A stretch of 64,000 nt of DNA, from positions 2,170,001-2,234,000 of the forward strand of contig NZ_CP074346.1 of the NCBI RefSeq assembly GCF_018343795.1. The letters are read 5' to 3'. Position numbers and translations under genes: made by a program. Source of the stretch: Phocoenobacter atlanticus subsp. cyclopteri. GTDB taxonomy: Bacteria; Pseudomonadota; Gammaproteobacteria; Enterobacterales; Pasteurellaceae. Of this stretch, positions 48,296-59,346 are shown piece by piece (position 1 is the first letter of the stretch; every line of letters starts with the position of its first letter). The notes under the pieces were generated by a model. The model worked only from the letters and a program-made list of their open reading frames with translations, had not been told where the DNA came from and searched no databases.

Positions 48296-48955
48296 TTATT
48301 CAATAATTCTTGCACCTTCTGGTGAGCCGACAATGGTGATGTTTGCAAAACGTTGTGCAAAGATACCGTTCGTAACCACACCAGCGATATTGTTAATCGT
48401 ATGTTCCATTTTAAGCGGTTCAATAATATTGAAATTATAGACATCTAAAATTACATTACCATTATCCGTTACCACACCTTCTCGATATTCAGGTGAACCA
48501 CCCAAAGCAACAAGCTGACGAGCAACATAAGAACGTGCCATTGGAATAACTTCAACAGGTAACGCAAAGGTTGAACCTAATACATCTACTTGTTTAGATT
48601 TATCCACAATACAAATAAATTTTTTCGCTAATGAGCTTACAATTTTTTCACGGGTTAAGGCTGCACCGCCTCCTTTGATCATATAACCTTGTGGTGTAAT
48701 TTCATCAGCCCCATCAATATACACGTCAAGGCTAGATACTTGGTTGGCATCAAAGACTTCAATACCTAATTCACGTAAGCGTTTTTCTGACTCTTTTGAA
48801 GCGGCAACAGCACCTTTGATTTGATCTTTCATAGAGCCTAATGCTTCAATAAAACAATTTACGGTTGAGCCACTACCAACACCAATAATAGTTTCTGGTT
48901 TGACATACTTTAGAGCAGTTTTTGCTGCTTGTTTTTTCATTGAAAGTTGATCCAT
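48296..48955 (-). CDS. rpiA: Ribose-5-phosphate isomerase A
   Basis: Interconverts ribose 5-phosphate and ribulose 5-phosphate, 219 residues as in E. coli. Visible are [15 protein letters not shown] (phosphate loop), DGADEI (catalytic aspartates around 81-86), [15 protein letters not shown] and ELGIEVFD. An uptake signal (TGACCGCTTATT) sits at the very 3' end of the gene. Confidence 0.97.
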   Translation of the reverse strand: MDQLSMKKQAAKTALKYVKPETIIGVGSGSTVNCFIEALGSMKDQIKGAVAASKESEKRLRELGIEVFDANQVSSLDVYIDGADEITPQGYMIKGGGAALTREKIVSSLAKKFICIVDKSKQVDVLGSTFALPVEVIPMARSYVARQLVALGGSPEYREGVVTDNGNVILDVYNFNIIEPLKMEHTINNIAGVVTNGIFAQRFANITIVGSPEGARIIE

Positions 48956-49017
48956 TATTTCTAATCTCTAAATGTAATAAATTAAATTTTCTTAATAGTA
49001 TCTACCAAATAAAATGA

Positions 49018-50352
49018 CTAATTACGTTTTACTGCTTCTGCAATTTCAGTTGCACAGCAGTGAGCAAGCTCGCCATCAGCACATTCAACCATTACACGAA
49101 TTAACGGTTCAGTGCCTGATTTACGCAATAATACTCGCCCTTTCCCTTTTAAGCGTTGCTCCACATCTTGTGTCACTTTTTGTACTTCTTCGCTTACAAG
49201 TGGATCATTATCGCCACTAAACTTGATGTTGATAAGCTCTTGCGGATAAAGTGGTACTGCCTCAGCAAGTTCATTTAAACTCAGTTTTTGAGCCGCCATT
49301 GCCGCTAATACTTCTAATGAAGCCACAATGCCGTCCCCAGTGGTATTTTTATCTAAGATAATAATATGCCCTGAGTTTTCTGCACCTAATGTCCAGCCTT
49401 TTTCTTTTAACTGTTCTAAAACATAACGGTCACCCACTTTGGCACGCACAAAGGGGATAGCAAGGGTACGCAGTGCATTCTCTAAGCTCATATTACTCAT
49501 CAATGTACCGACAACGCCCCCTTTTAATTTACCCGCACGCAATGCTTCACGAGCAATAATAAAGATAATTTGGTCGCCATCAATTTTATTGCCTAGATGA
49601 TCCACCATAATCAAGCGATCGCCATCGCCATCATAAGCTAAACCAAGATCGGCTTTATGTTCAAGTACAGTTTCTTGTAGTTGCTTAATATCTGTTGCAC
49701 CCACGCCTTTATTGATATTCATACCATTTGGCTTAGTACCAATTTCAATCACTTCTGCACCAAGCTCACGCATTACATTTGGTGCGATGTGGTAGGTTGC
49801 ACCGTTCGCACAATCCACCACAATTTTATACGCACTTAAATTTAAGTGAGAAGGGAAAGTACTTTTGCAGTATTCAATATAACGTCCAGTGGCATCCGTG
49901 ATACGGCTTGCCATTCCAAGCTGTGCTGATTCCACACAATCCATTGGTTCATCAAGCATCGCCTCGATTGCTTCTTCCACTTCATCAGGTAATTTCTCGC
50001 CATTTGATGAGAAGAATTTAATTCCGTTATCATCATAAGGGTTATGGGACGCTGAAATCACAATTCCTGCTTCGGCACGAAAAGTGCGGGTTAAATACGC
50101 AATCGCAGGGGTTGGCATAGGACCGGTAAATGCCACAGAAAGCCCTGCTGCTGAAAGCCCCGCTTCCAATGCTGCTTCAATCATATAACCTGAAATACGA
50201 GTATCTTTACCAATTAAAATTCGCTTTGAACCTTGATTGGCTAATACTTTGCCCGCAGCCCAACCTAATTTTAAGATGAACTTTGGCGTGATAGGATATT
50301 GCCCAACTTTGCCACGAATACCATCTGTTCCAAAATATTTACGTTCTGCCAT
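49018..50352 (-). CDS. glmM: Phosphoglucosamine mutase
   Basis: Interconverts glucosamine 6- and 1-phosphate on the way to UDP-GlcNAc, 444 residues. The phosphorylated active-site serine is S102 in [17 protein letters not shown]; the metal loop is [10 protein letters not shown] (about 240) and the sugar-binding loop [27 protein letters not shown] near the C-terminus binds the phosphate. It lies 10 bases after slyD. Confidence 0.97.
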   Translation of the reverse strand: MAERKYFGTDGIRGKVGQYPITPKFILKLGWAAGKVLANQGSKRILIGKDTRISGYMIEAALEAGLSAAGLSVAFTGPMPTPAIAYLTRTFRAEAGIVISASHNPYDDNGIKFFSSNGEKLPDEVEEAIEAMLDEPMDCVESAQLGMASRITDATGRYIEYCKSTFPSHLNLSAYKIVVDCANGATYHIAPNVMRELGAEVIEIGTKPNGMNINKGVGATDIKQLQETVLEHKADLGLAYDGDGDRLIMVDHLGNKIDGDQIIFIIAREALRAGKLKGGVVGTLMSNMSLENALRTLAIPFVRAKVGDRYVLEQLKEKGWTLGAENSGHIIILDKNTTGDGIVASLEVLAAMAAQKLSLNELAEAVPLYPQELINIKFSGDNDPLVSEEVQKVTQDVEQRLKGKGRVLLRKSGTEPLIRVMVECADGELAHCCATEIAEAVKRN

Positions 50353-50362
50353 TTTCTAGTCC

Positions 50363-50956
50363 TTAGTGTTTGTGACCACAACCACAGCGACCTTCTTTTT
50401 TATCTTTCTTTTCTTCATCACTGTGGCAATGACCGTGTCCACCACAACATTCGTGTTCTTCTTCATCGTGATCGTGTCCACAACAGCCATCGTGTTGATG
50501 AATATGACCGTGAGCCATTTCTTCTTCTGTTGCTGCACGCACTGATACGATTTCAACGCTGAATAATAATTCTTGTCCTGCTAACATATGGTTACCATCA
50601 ACCACCACTTCGGTTTCATCTACTTCAGTAATCACAACAGGTAATGGACCAATATCCGTATCTGCGATAAAACGCATTCCTACTTCTAATTCATCAACGC
50701 CTTGGAATACATCTTTTGGTACACGTTGCACCATATCTTCATTGTATTCGCCATAACCTTCTTCTGGTTTTACACGCACTTCAAATGTATCGCCTACCGC
50801 TTTACCTTCTAATGCATTTTCTAAACCAATCACAAGGTTCTGATGACCGTGTAAATAGTCTAATGGTTGATTAACGGGTGCTTCATCAACTAACACACCT
50901 TCTTGGGTACGAACTTGGTAAGCAATGCTTGGTACAGTATTTTTAGTAATTTTCAT
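50363..50956 (-). CDS. slyD: FKBP-type peptidyl-prolyl isomerase SlyD
   Basis: Folding factor and metallochaperone of 197 residues. The FKBP domain (1-70 and 130-150) with the inserted IF chaperone flap (about 75-120) is recognisable. The C-terminal tail (about 150-197) is rich in His and Cys (HQHDGCCGHDHDEEEHECC, GRCGCGHKH) and binds nickel or other metals for hydrogenase and urease maturation. It forms an operon with glmM. Confidence 0.95.
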   Translation of the reverse strand: MKITKNTVPSIAYQVRTQEGVLVDEAPVNQPLDYLHGHQNLVIGLENALEGKAVGDTFEVRVKPEEGYGEYNEDMVQRVPKDVFQGVDELEVGMRFIADTDIGPLPVVITEVDETEVVVDGNHMLAGQELLFSVEIVSVRAATEEEMAHGHIHQHDGCCGHDHDEEEHECCGGHGHCHSDEEKKDKKEGRCGCGHKH

Positions 50957-51067
50957 TAGGGATTCCTTTATTTAAGTAAAAATTGTGTCTATTGTAACGT
51001 TTTAATGACCATTAGAGAATAAAAAATGAAAAAATTCTCTTTGAAAAAATCTGTATTTTTCTAATTT

Positions 51068-51127
51068 TTGAATATTTGTATATAATCTATTTGCTTTCAA
51101 GTATAGTAAATCACTATACGTTTTTAT
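51068..51127. repeat. Left copy of a 60-bp direct repeat flanking the xylose region
   Basis: Identical, base for base, to 62800-62859 (offset 11,732). It begins TTGAATATTTGTATATAATC, and contains GTATAG-N7-CTATAC followed by GTTTTT, a terminator-like end. It lies about 110 bases upstream of slyD. Similarity weakens but does not vanish beyond the right end (TATGAATTT against TATGAGTTT). Confidence 0.85.
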
Positions 51128-51532
51128 CATTTAATCTATGAATTTCAGAGCAAGAGTACACTTTCCTTAAAAATATGATCTAATAGTGCTTATTGAGTAA
51201 ATAATAAATAGGTATAAAAACGAATTCACTTAAATAAAAAACATAATTTTTTAGATATTCTCTTCTTGCAATAAGTGTTGTAGTATCAGGTGAAAAAGGT
51301 AGAGTGAAACTTATCAGTTTGGTCAATAAAATGTAAAATAGTTACAAAAATATAGGTTTTTTGACAAGAGTATTTCTATTGATTTCACTATTGTCAAATA
51401 TATAAATCCAGAAAAGTTAAATAATGTTTTTATTAATTTTATCAATGATATTTGAGATCATTTTTGGTGTGGTTGAGTGATGTATATACAAAGTATGCAG
51501 TTATCCTGAAAGGTAAACTATCTAATATTCAA
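51128..51532. other. Gene-free stretch between the left repeat and xylR
   Basis: About 400 AT-rich bases. An inverted repeat TTGACAA ... TTGTCAA (51361-51397) is visible. The short frames here start without an RBS and show no family motif; one overlaps the 3' end of xylR. I see no gene. Confidence 0.5.
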
Positions 51533-52714
51533 TTAGTTAAGCATCATATTTTTAAATTCTTTTGGTGTCTTTTTATACTCTTTTTTAAAAATAAAATAAA
51601 AATATTGAACAGATGGATAACCACAGATCTCAGTAATTTCCTGTATTGACATATTTGTGAAACAGAGTAAATCAATGGCTCTTTTTAGTTTTTCATCATA
51701 AATAGCTTGATGAATAGTTTTTTTCATATCTATCTTAAAACGGTTTTCTAAATTAGAACGAGAAATACGTAAGTGATCGAGAACCTGTTCAACCTTAATT
51801 CTTTTACAAGCATTGTGACGGATAAAGTGCATTGCTTGTATCACAAAAGGATCTTTTAAAGAACGGTAATCAGTTGATCTTCGTTCTACCACTTTTATTG
51901 ATGGTATTAAAATTGGTTTTTTACTAATAGGTTTATTGTTTAATAAATTATCAAGTAATTTAGCCGCTTGATAGCCAATTTGTCTTGTGCCTTGCATCAC
52001 AGAAGATAGTGAAACTCTTGATAAATGTTGTATAAGTTCTTCATTATCAATACCAATAATACATAATTGATCGGGAACGGCGATATTCAAATATTCGCAA
52101 GCTTGTAAGAGGTGTCTTGCTCTCGCATCTGTTACCGCAATTATACCTGTATGAGCAGGTAGGGTTTTAATCCATTCTTGTAAATTTTGTTGGGCAAAGA
52201 GCCAGTTTTTAGAAGTAATATTTTCACCCTGATAAATAATATTATTTGGATATTTATATTTATTCATTAATTCAACAAAAGTGTTCTGTCGTTCAATAGA
52301 CCAATGTTTGCCATTTTTAGGCGGTATCATTCCATAAAAAGCAAAATTAGAAATACCTTTTTGTCTTAAATGTAAAAATGCAGCTTCAACTAAATCATTA
52401 TTATCAGTAGCAACGTATGGAATATCAGGATATAAAGACGGATCTTTATATGAACTACCAACAGCAATGGTAGGAATTTGATTAAATTTTAGTAATTTAT
52501 TTGCTGTTTCTGAATCATCAAAATCAGCAATAATACCATCAATAGAAATATCTTCTAAAATATCTTTTTGATAAATAAAATTATCTTCTATAAAAATATT
52601 CCAATTACATTGAGATGCTTGTAAATATTGCCCAACCCCTTCAATTATCTGACGATCATAAACTTTATTTGCGTTAAATAGGAGTGTAATACAGTAGGTT
52701 TTTTGTTCTTTCAT
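51533..52714 (-). CDS. xylR: Xylose operon regulator XylR
   Basis: 393 residues with a LacI-type periplasmic-binding-like sensor domain (about 8-280: DGIIADFDD, YVATDNNDLVEAAFLHLRQKG, GIIAVTDARARHLLQACEYLNI, LCIIGIDNEELI) and a C-terminal AraC-type double helix-turn-helix (about 285-393: ISRSNLENRFKIDMKKTIHQAIYDEKLKRAIDLL, ITEICGYPSVQYFYFIFKKEYKKTPKEF). This domain order is typical of XylR, which binds xylose and activates xylA and xylF promoters. It is the last gene on the minus strand of the island. Confidence 0.93.
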   Translation of the reverse strand: MKEQKTYCITLLFNANKVYDRQIIEGVGQYLQASQCNWNIFIEDNFIYQKDILEDISIDGIIADFDDSETANKLLKFNQIPTIAVGSSYKDPSLYPDIPYVATDNNDLVEAAFLHLRQKGISNFAFYGMIPPKNGKHWSIERQNTFVELMNKYKYPNNIIYQGENITSKNWLFAQQNLQEWIKTLPAHTGIIAVTDARARHLLQACEYLNIAVPDQLCIIGIDNEELIQHLSRVSLSSVMQGTRQIGYQAAKLLDNLLNNKPISKKPILIPSIKVVERRSTDYRSLKDPFVIQAMHFIRHNACKRIKVEQVLDHLRISRSNLENRFKIDMKKTIHQAIYDEKLKRAIDLLCFTNMSIQEITEICGYPSVQYFYFIFKKEYKKTPKEFKNMMLN

Positions 52715-52886
52715 TTTTCTTTACTCCTTCATAAATTTATATTTTAATTTGAAATTACAATAAGTTAGATAATTAAAATTGATCTGGTAAAGACTGTATT
52801 AACTGAATAATGCCATAAAAATGATGAGTAGGAAATGATTTTTATAGAGTTAGAAAATAATAATCCATTGATTTTCAAGTATATTT

Positions 52887-52918
52887 GTAGAGACGTAGTA
52901 TGTGAACCACGTCTCTAT
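52887..52918. terminator. Hairpin downstream of the NhaC-type gene
   Basis: TAGAGACGT (52888-52896) pairs with ACGTCTCTA (52909-52917) with a 12-base loop. Its G+C content and form differ from the surrounding AT-rich DNA. It probably terminates the operon read from xylF to the antiporter gene, separating it from xylR. Confidence 0.6.
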
Positions 52919-52934
52919 ACTAGGTATTTAAACC

Positions 52935-54344
52935 TTAGTTTTTATTTAATTTGGCAATACCGAAGCCGGTAATACCCCAAAGCATTGCAAACACAATTCC
53001 ACTCCAGCATAATATTGCCCAAGGTAAATATGATAAGGTAGGAATGCCTAACGTACCTGCCATATATGCACCTGCAGCAGTCCAAGGTAAGATAGGTTCA
53101 ATAATGGTTGCAGAATCTTCTGCTGTTCGACTTAAATTTTTAGGATGTAATCCTCTATCAATATACGCTTTTCTTAGCATTTCACCTGGGATCAATATAG
53201 ATATTTGACCATTACAAGTTACTCCTATCATAGTTAATCCACACAATATTGTTGCAAAAATAAGTGAAGCAGTTGATTTGACTAAACGTAATAGACTTTG
53301 AATAATCACTTCTAATGCACCGCTTAATGATAAAATACCTGCAAAAGATAATGCACAGAAACAGATAAGTAATGTTCCCATCATTGAGTTCATTCCTCCT
53401 CTATTCAATAATTTAGCAAGATCTGCATTTACATTCATATCACTAGGTATCATAGAAACATTAAATCCATTAACAGCACTATTGATTACATCGTGTAAAG
53501 CAAAGTTTTGAATAAAAATAGCATTTATGACCGCAACAGTGGCAGAAAGTAGCATAACAGGAATAGTTGGTTTCTTCGTTATAGAACCCCATAAAATAAT
53601 AATGACAGGAATCATTAAGAAGAAAATATTAAAATGATATATATTTTCTAATCCTGATATCATTCCTAATACTTTTTCAGGCGTTTCTACACTATGAAAA
53701 TCTCCGCTCATTCCATATATTATATATACAACAGCTGCTAATATAAAAGATGGCAGGGTTGTGTAAAGTAAATGTGCAATATGCTCATATAAATCAACAC
53801 CGGCTGCTGTTGATGCAATATTTGTTGTATCTGATAATGGGGATAATTTATCACCAAAATAAGCCCCTGCAACAACAGCCCCTGCGGTCGCTGCTAAATT
53901 CGCATCTAATCCTACCGCTACGCCCATAAAAGCAACACCAACAGTACCTGCAGATCCCCAAGAAGTACCTGTACAGACGGAAACTATTGATGTTAATCCT
54001 AATGCTGTGATATAGATATACTGTGGATCTATTATTTTTAATCCATAATAAATCATCATTGGTATTGTGCCACCTGCGATCCAAGTGCCAATCAATAACC
54101 CTACGGTAATTAAGATAAGTAATGCAGGCATAGTCTTAGCAATTTTTTCAGCGATAGAACTTAATATATCTTGATATGAGAATCCTAGATACTTAACTAA
54201 TATCCCTGCAAATATACAAGATATAACCATTAATGGTTCTGCAGGTAAATTAAATAATGCATATCCAAAACCAAGTAAAAATAGCATTACCAATATTGGG
54301 GAAAGTGCTACTAATAATGTTGGTGTTTTAGTTTGATTGTTCAT
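52935..54344 (-). CDS. NhaC-family Na+/H+ (or amino-acid/H+) antiporter
   Basis: The ATG at 54344 follows AAGAGGA and gives 469 residues with about 12 membrane helices. Family segments are TGTSWGSAGTVGVAFMGVA (about 135-153), GAYFGDKLSPLSDTTNIASTAAGVDLYEHI (about 168-197) and LIPGEMLRKAYIDRGLHPKNLSRTAEDSATI. The first 17 bases overlap the end of the upstream C-S lyase gene, so the two are translationally coupled. Besides Na+/H+, members exchange malate/lactate or amino acids; the pairing with a C-S lyase hints at an amino-acid substrate, which is inference. Confidence 0.85.
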   Translation of the reverse strand: MNNQTKTPTLLVALSPILVMLFLLGFGYALFNLPAEPLMVISCIFAGILVKYLGFSYQDILSSIAEKIAKTMPALLILITVGLLIGTWIAGGTIPMMIYYGLKIIDPQYIYITALGLTSIVSVCTGTSWGSAGTVGVAFMGVAVGLDANLAATAGAVVAGAYFGDKLSPLSDTTNIASTAAGVDLYEHIAHLLYTTLPSFILAAVVYIIYGMSGDFHSVETPEKVLGMISGLENIYHFNIFFLMIPVIIILWGSITKKPTIPVMLLSATVAVINAIFIQNFALHDVINSAVNGFNVSMIPSDMNVNADLAKLLNRGGMNSMMGTLLICFCALSFAGILSLSGALEVIIQSLLRLVKSTASLIFATILCGLTMIGVTCNGQISILIPGEMLRKAYIDRGLHPKNLSRTAEDSATIIEPILPWTAAGAYMAGTLGIPTLSYLPWAILCWSGIVFAMLWGITGFGIAKLNKN

Positions 54345-55524
54345 AATTAAATCCTCTTTTTTGTAGTAAAACAAAACTTTCTTTAATTTTCATTAAACAG
54401 TCTTTTAAAAGAAATCTAGGCATTGCTACATTTATTCTGAAGAAGTTTTGTCCTTCATAACCAAACTCGCTTCCTAAACATATTTCTATGCCAGATAATT
54501 TTAAAAACCAATATTGCAATTTTTCTTCATCAATGTTTAATTTCTCATAATTGATCCACATTAAATACGTTCCATCACTATCGGTAACGACAAGTTCAGG
54601 AATTTCTTTTTTCAAAAAATTTCTTGTGATTGATTTATTCTCCTGTATATATTTTTTTAATTCACATAACCAATAATCACAATCCGTATATGCGGTCATT
54701 ATTGCAGGGATGGAAAAATAATTAGGGTTATGCATACCTAAAGCTAACATTATTGACTTAAATTTTTCTTTTATTTCATTGTTATGAAGAATGATATTAG
54801 CGACTTCTAATCCGGGAATATTAAATGTTTTAGCAGGTGATGTGCATATAAGTGAGTGTTCTTTCACATAGCTATTTAATGAAGATATAAAAATATGTTT
54901 ACTAGAAAACTCAAAATCTGAATGAACATCATCTGAAATTAAAAATACTTGATATTTTTCGGCTAATTTTGCTATTTTATACAATTCATCTTGAGTCCAT
55001 ACTTTACCTGTTGGATTATGTGGGGAAATGAGAAGAAACACTTTAGAGGTTTTAAAACATTCTTCTAATTTATTGAAATTTATTACATAATTATCACCGC
55101 TATAATCTAATTGACAGCGATTAACATATCTATTATTTAAAGATATGATATTTAATATTGGGTGATAAGAGGGAGTAAAAATCCCTATACTATCTCCTTC
55201 TTTGGTAAATTCTCGTATGTAAATAGAGATTGCTTGAATTATTCTAGGACAAAAAACAATGTCTTCTATATCTACGTCATAATCATAATGTCTAAAAATA
55301 TAATTTTTGACCACTGTATAATAAGTATCAGGGATAACTGTATATCCATAAATCCCATTATTAGATTGTTCCAAAATATCTACAACTTCTTGGGGGGCAG
55401 GTAGATCCATATCAGCCACAGACATTGGAATAATTTTTTGATCTAAATGAGTATCTGCCAAATTCCACTTTGCACTATAATTATTTGACCGATCGATTAA
55501 GTAATCAAAATTTATTTTGTTCAT
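54328..55524 (-). CDS. MalY/PatB-family PLP C-S lyase
   Basis: Fold-type I aminotransferase-like enzyme of 398 residues. It has MSVADMDLPAPQEVVDIL near the N-terminus, the LISPHNPTGKVWTQDEL block (about 170-186), LISDDVHSDFEF (aspartate to the pyridine ring) and the PLP lysine in CTSPAKTFNIPGLEVAN (about residue 232). These match cystathionine beta-lyase/MalY types that cleave C-S bonds of cystathionine or cysteine conjugates. It follows xylH by 20 bases and overlaps the antiporter gene. Its place in a xylose operon is unusual; no xylose step needs it. Confidence 0.85.
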   Translation of the reverse strand: MNKINFDYLIDRSNNYSAKWNLADTHLDQKIIPMSVADMDLPAPQEVVDILEQSNNGIYGYTVIPDTYYTVVKNYIFRHYDYDVDIEDIVFCPRIIQAISIYIREFTKEGDSIGIFTPSYHPILNIISLNNRYVNRCQLDYSGDNYVINFNKLEECFKTSKVFLLISPHNPTGKVWTQDELYKIAKLAEKYQVFLISDDVHSDFEFSSKHIFISSLNSYVKEHSLICTSPAKTFNIPGLEVANIILHNNEIKEKFKSIMLALGMHNPNYFSIPAIMTAYTDCDYWLCELKKYIQENKSITRNFLKKEIPELVVTDSDGTYLMWINYEKLNIDEEKLQYWFLKLSGIEICLGSEFGYEGQNFFRINVAMPRFLLKDCLMKIKESFVLLQKRGFNYEQSN

Positions 55525-55544
55525 ATTAATCCCCTAAAATGTAG

Positions 55545-56675
55545 TTACATTTTCTTCTTGCTCATGGTGTCTGCCCAAACTGCTAATAGTAGGATGCTTC
55601 CTTTAACAATGTATTGCCAGAATGTTGGTACATCTAACATACTCATTCCATTATCAATGGCAGCAATAATTAAAGCCCCGATAATAACGCCATAAACGCT
55701 ACCAATACCACCAGCTAAGCTTGCTCCACCAATTACACAAGCCGCGATAGCATCTAATTCTGCATTTTGTCCAGCTGATGGTGAACCTGCCCCTAATCTC
55801 GCACTTAAAATTAGTCCTGCAACTGCCGCCATTAATCCATTAAGAGAAAAAACAATTAATTTAATTTTTTCTACATTAATACCGGATAGTCTTGCTGCAT
55901 CTATATTGCCACCTATTGAATAAATATGACGTCCAAATACTGTTTTTGTCGCAATAAACATACCAATGATAGTCAGAATAATTAATAAAATGACAGGGAG
56001 TGGAATACCTCGATAGTTATTAAGTAATAAAATTAATCCTAGAACTATAACTGTAAAAAGCCCATTTTTTAGAATACTATTTGAGAGAGTATCAATGTTT
56101 AAATTTAGATTTTTACGTGCTTTACGTTGATAAGCTCCCCATACAAAAAAAATAAGAATAGCGACAGTACCAACAACTATTCCTGTTATATCAGATAAAT
56201 AACTTTGCCCAATAACTGTCATTTCTTTACTAATAGGAGCTATAGTTGTTCCATTTGTTAATCCAATTAGCATTCCTCTAAATGCAAGATAACCAGCTAG
56301 TGTTACGATGAATGAAGGAACTTTACGGTATGCTACCCACCAACCATTCCACGAACCAAATAATAATCCTAAGCAGAGTGTTACCATAATAGTTAAAGGT
56401 AATGGCCAGCTCCACCATACATCAGCAATAGCAGCAAAACCACCTAATAATCCCATTAATGATCCAACAGAAAGGTCAATTTCTGCTGATATAATTACAA
56501 ATACCATACCAATAGCTAATATACCAGTAATAGATGTTTGACGTAATAAGTTAGAAATATTTCTTGCACTTAAATAAGCACCATCAGTAGCTAAAGAGAA
56601 AAATAATATAACCACTATAATAGAAATTAACATCATATAAAGTTGTAAATTAATAGATTTAAATTTAGAAAACAT
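55545..56675 (-). CDS. xylH: D-xylose ABC transporter permease XylH
   Basis: Inner-membrane permease of 376 residues with about 10 helices. Markers are [17 protein letters not shown] (about 63-79), [57 protein letters not shown] and [17 protein letters not shown]. It starts two bases after xylG ends, tight coupling. Confidence 0.93.
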   Translation of the reverse strand: MFSKFKSINLQLYMMLISIIVVILFFSLATDGAYLSARNISNLLRQTSITGILAIGMVFVIISAEIDLSVGSLMGLLGGFAAIADVWWSWPLPLTIMVTLCLGLLFGSWNGWWVAYRKVPSFIVTLAGYLAFRGMLIGLTNGTTIAPISKEMTVIGQSYLSDITGIVVGTVAILIFFVWGAYQRKARKNLNLNIDTLSNSILKNGLFTVIVLGLILLLNNYRGIPLPVILLIILTIIGMFIATKTVFGRHIYSIGGNIDAARLSGINVEKIKLIVFSLNGLMAAVAGLILSARLGAGSPSAGQNAELDAIAACVIGGASLAGGIGSVYGVIIGALIIAAIDNGMSMLDVPTFWQYIVKGSILLLAVWADTMSKKKM

Positions 56676-56677
56676 AA

Positions 56678-58189
56678 TTACTCCTTAAGTGCCGCTTCCA
56701 TCACTTTTTCTTGTGTTAGATTATGATTAATTAAATTCGCTTTGATTTGCCCTTCGTGCATTACGAGAATACGATCACTAATACCTAAAACTTCTGGTAA
56801 TTCTGAAGATATAACAATGATACCAATACCTTTTTGGGCTAACTGATAAATTAATTTATAGATTTCATATTTAGCACCAACATCAATTCCTCTTGTTGGC
56901 TCATCTAAAATAAGAATATTTGGATTTAATAATAAACATTTAGCTAAAATTGCTTTTTGTTGATTTCCACCACTTAATCGACCAATGGCTAATTTGGGGG
57001 AAGATGTCTTTACTTTTAATTTTTCAATTGAGTTTTGAATTACTGTTTCTTCTTTTGCGTTATTAATAATATTTTTAAAACTATATTCTTTAAGAGAAGA
57101 AAGAGTAATATTTTTGCCCACCTCCATAATAGAGATAATTCCGTGTTTCTTACGATCTTCAGGTACCATTACAATTTTATGTTTAATTGCTTGTGAGCAG
57201 TTTTTGATTGTTACTTTCTGGTTATCAATAAGAATATCACCATTATATTTACCTTCATACGACCCAAATATACATTGAGCCATTTCGGTACGCCTAGAAC
57301 CAACAAGCCCTGCAATCCCTAAAATTTCTCCAGAACAGAGATTAAAATTGATGTGATCAAGACGTTTGATGTGCGTATTAATCGGATGATAAGCCGTAAG
57401 ATTTTCTATACGAAGAATTTCTTCCCCTATTTGATGCTCTTCACGTGGATAAAGGGAGGTAATTTCACGTCCAACCATTTTGGTAATAATGTCATCTTCT
57501 GACATAGCTGCCATTGAGTATGTTCCTATATGTTCTCCATCTCGAATAATACAAATATTATCTGAAATTTCTTTTACTTCATTTAGTTTATGAGATATGT
57601 AAATACAAGCGATATTGTGTACTTTTAAATTTTTAATTAAATTAAGTAATACTTTAGTTTCTTTTTCTGTTAAAGAAGAGGTCGGTTCATCTAAAATTAA
57701 TAGTTGTACTTTTTTATTTAATGCTTTAGCAATTTCAACTAATTGTTGTTGACCAATACCTAATTCTCCAACTTTAGTATTAGGATCTATATTAAGTTCT
57801 ACAGATTGTAGTAATTTTTTACATTTAAGATACATCTGATTGTCATCAGTAATGCCATTGTTTGATATTTCATTTCCTAAAAAGATATTTTCAACAACAG
57901 ACATATTTTTAACTAACGTTAATTCTTGATGAATAATAGAAATCCCTTTTTCTTCAGTATCTTTAATGTTTTTAGGTTCTAACTTATGGTTAGAAAAATA
58001 AATTTCTCCATCATATTCACCATACGGATAAATGCCGCATAGCACTTTCATCAGTGTTGATTTTCCAGAACCATTTTCTCCACATAAAGAGAGTATTTCA
58101 CCTTTAGATAAAGAGATTGAAATATTATTTAATGCAATAACATCACCAAATTTCTTAGTAATATTTTTCATTTCTAATAATTTAGTCAT
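56678..58189 (-). CDS. xylG: D-xylose ABC transporter ATP-binding protein XylG
   Basis: Two-domain ATPase of 503 residues. Domain 1 has Walker [10 protein letters not shown] (about 38-46), signature [15 protein letters not shown] and Walker [12 protein letters not shown]. Domain 2 has the degenerate first loop [16 protein letters not shown], signature [16 protein letters not shown] and Walker [14 protein letters not shown]. It couples ATP hydrolysis to xylose uptake with XylF and XylH. Confidence 0.93.
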   Translation of the reverse strand: MTKLLEMKNITKKFGDVIALNNISISLSKGEILSLCGENGSGKSTLMKVLCGIYPYGEYDGEIYFSNHKLEPKNIKDTEEKGISIIHQELTLVKNMSVVENIFLGNEISNNGITDDNQMYLKCKKLLQSVELNIDPNTKVGELGIGQQQLVEIAKALNKKVQLLILDEPTSSLTEKETKVLLNLIKNLKVHNIACIYISHKLNEVKEISDNICIIRDGEHIGTYSMAAMSEDDIITKMVGREITSLYPREEHQIGEEILRIENLTAYHPINTHIKRLDHINFNLCSGEILGIAGLVGSRRTEMAQCIFGSYEGKYNGDILIDNQKVTIKNCSQAIKHKIVMVPEDRKKHGIISIMEVGKNITLSSLKEYSFKNIINNAKEETVIQNSIEKLKVKTSSPKLAIGRLSGGNQQKAILAKCLLLNPNILILDEPTRGIDVGAKYEIYKLIYQLAQKGIGIIVISSELPEVLGISDRILVMHEGQIKANLINHNLTQEKVMEAALKE

Positions 58190-58209
58190 AATAACTGCTC
58201 CGACTGGAT

Positions 58210-58234
58210 AGGGATATTAGTTACTAATATCCCT
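58210..58234 (-). promoter_or_regulatory. Intercistronic hairpin between xylF and xylG
   Basis: AGGGATATTAG (58210-58220) pairs perfectly with CTAATATCCCT (58224-58234) around three bases. No T-run follows on the minus strand. Likely protects the xylF message so that binding protein outnumbers the membrane subunits. Confidence 0.6.
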
Positions 58235-58242
58235 TATATTTA

Positions 58243-59241
58243 TTATTTATAAATACTTTCTTCTGTATGGAAACCATCTTTTATTATTGTTTCTTTGATA
58301 TTAGTTTTATCAACAGAAATAGGATCGAGTAAATAGGAAGGCACATTTTTTAACCCATTATTTAATTCAGCATTTGCTTTAGGATTTTTATCATTCCCTA
58401 ATGCAATAGCAATTTCGGCTGCTGTATTTGCTAAATTATTAATAGGTTTATAGACAGTCATTGTTTGTGTTCCTGCAATAATTCGTTTAATTGCAGCTAA
58501 ATCTGCATCTTGACCTGATATTGCGACTTTTCCAGATAATCCTTGTGCTATTAATGCTTGAATAGCCCCACCTGCTGTTGCGTCATTGGAAGCGACAACA
58601 GCATCAATATTATTTTTATTTGCAGTAAGTACATTTTCCATTATCTGTAATGCTTTTTCTGCTAACCAAGAATCAACCCATTGATCACCAATCACTTTAA
58701 TTTTTCCACTATCAATTAATGGTTGTAATACTTTCATTTGTCCTTTTCTAAATAGTTTTGCATTATTATCAACAGGTGAACCACCCATTAAGAAATAATT
58801 ACCTTCTGGTTTTGCTTTAATAATACTTTTTGCTTGTAATTCACCGACTTTTTCATTATCAAATGAAATATAAAAATCAAGTTCAGCATTATTAATAAGA
58901 CGATCATAAGCGAGGACTTTAATACCTTCACGTTTAGCTTCAGCAATAACATTACTTAGAACATCGCCGTTGTGTGGAATAATAACTAATACATCAATAT
59001 TTTTATTGATCATATTTTCAATTTGTGAAATTTGTTTGTAATCATCACCATTAGCAGATTGAACTAAAACTTCTGCACCTAATTCGTTGGCTTTTTTCAC
59101 AAAAATATCTCTATCTTTTTGCCATCTTTCTAATCTTAAATCATCAATTGACATTCCGATTTTTAAGTTATTAGATAATGCACTATTACTAAAAATCGTA
59201 ACACTTGCCATCATTGCTATAAAAATATGTTTAAATTTCAT
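58243..59241 (-). CDS. xylF: D-xylose-binding periplasmic protein XylF
   Basis: 332 residues with a signal peptide (1-24, ending SNSALSNN). The mature start LKIGMSIDDLRLERWQKDRDIFVKKA is typical of XylF, followed by DVLVIIPHNGDVL, LAYDRLINNAELDFYISFDNEKVG and AVVASNDATAGGAIQALIAQGL. High-affinity xylose receptor for XylGH. It is divergent from xylA across a 245-base control region. Confidence 0.95.
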   Translation of the reverse strand: MKFKHIFIAMMASVTIFSNSALSNNLKIGMSIDDLRLERWQKDRDIFVKKANELGAEVLVQSANGDDYKQISQIENMINKNIDVLVIIPHNGDVLSNVIAEAKREGIKVLAYDRLINNAELDFYISFDNEKVGELQAKSIIKAKPEGNYFLMGGSPVDNNAKLFRKGQMKVLQPLIDSGKIKVIGDQWVDSWLAEKALQIMENVLTANKNNIDAVVASNDATAGGAIQALIAQGLSGKVAISGQDADLAAIKRIIAGTQTMTVYKPINNLANTAAEIAIALGNDKNPKANAELNNGLKNVPSYLLDPISVDKTNIKETIIKDGFHTEESIYK

Positions 59242-59346
59242 AATAGTTATTCCTCTATAAATAAATGGATTACAATGGAGTTTTTTATACTCAAAGCAAT
59301 TATTACGATAGAACCAAATAAAAACAATTATAGTAATTTATAATCA

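Noticed and set aside
51452-51649. 65-codon plus-strand frame overlapping the xylR 3' end
   Set aside because: Its second half is the antisense of xylR and it has no supported start; shadow frame.
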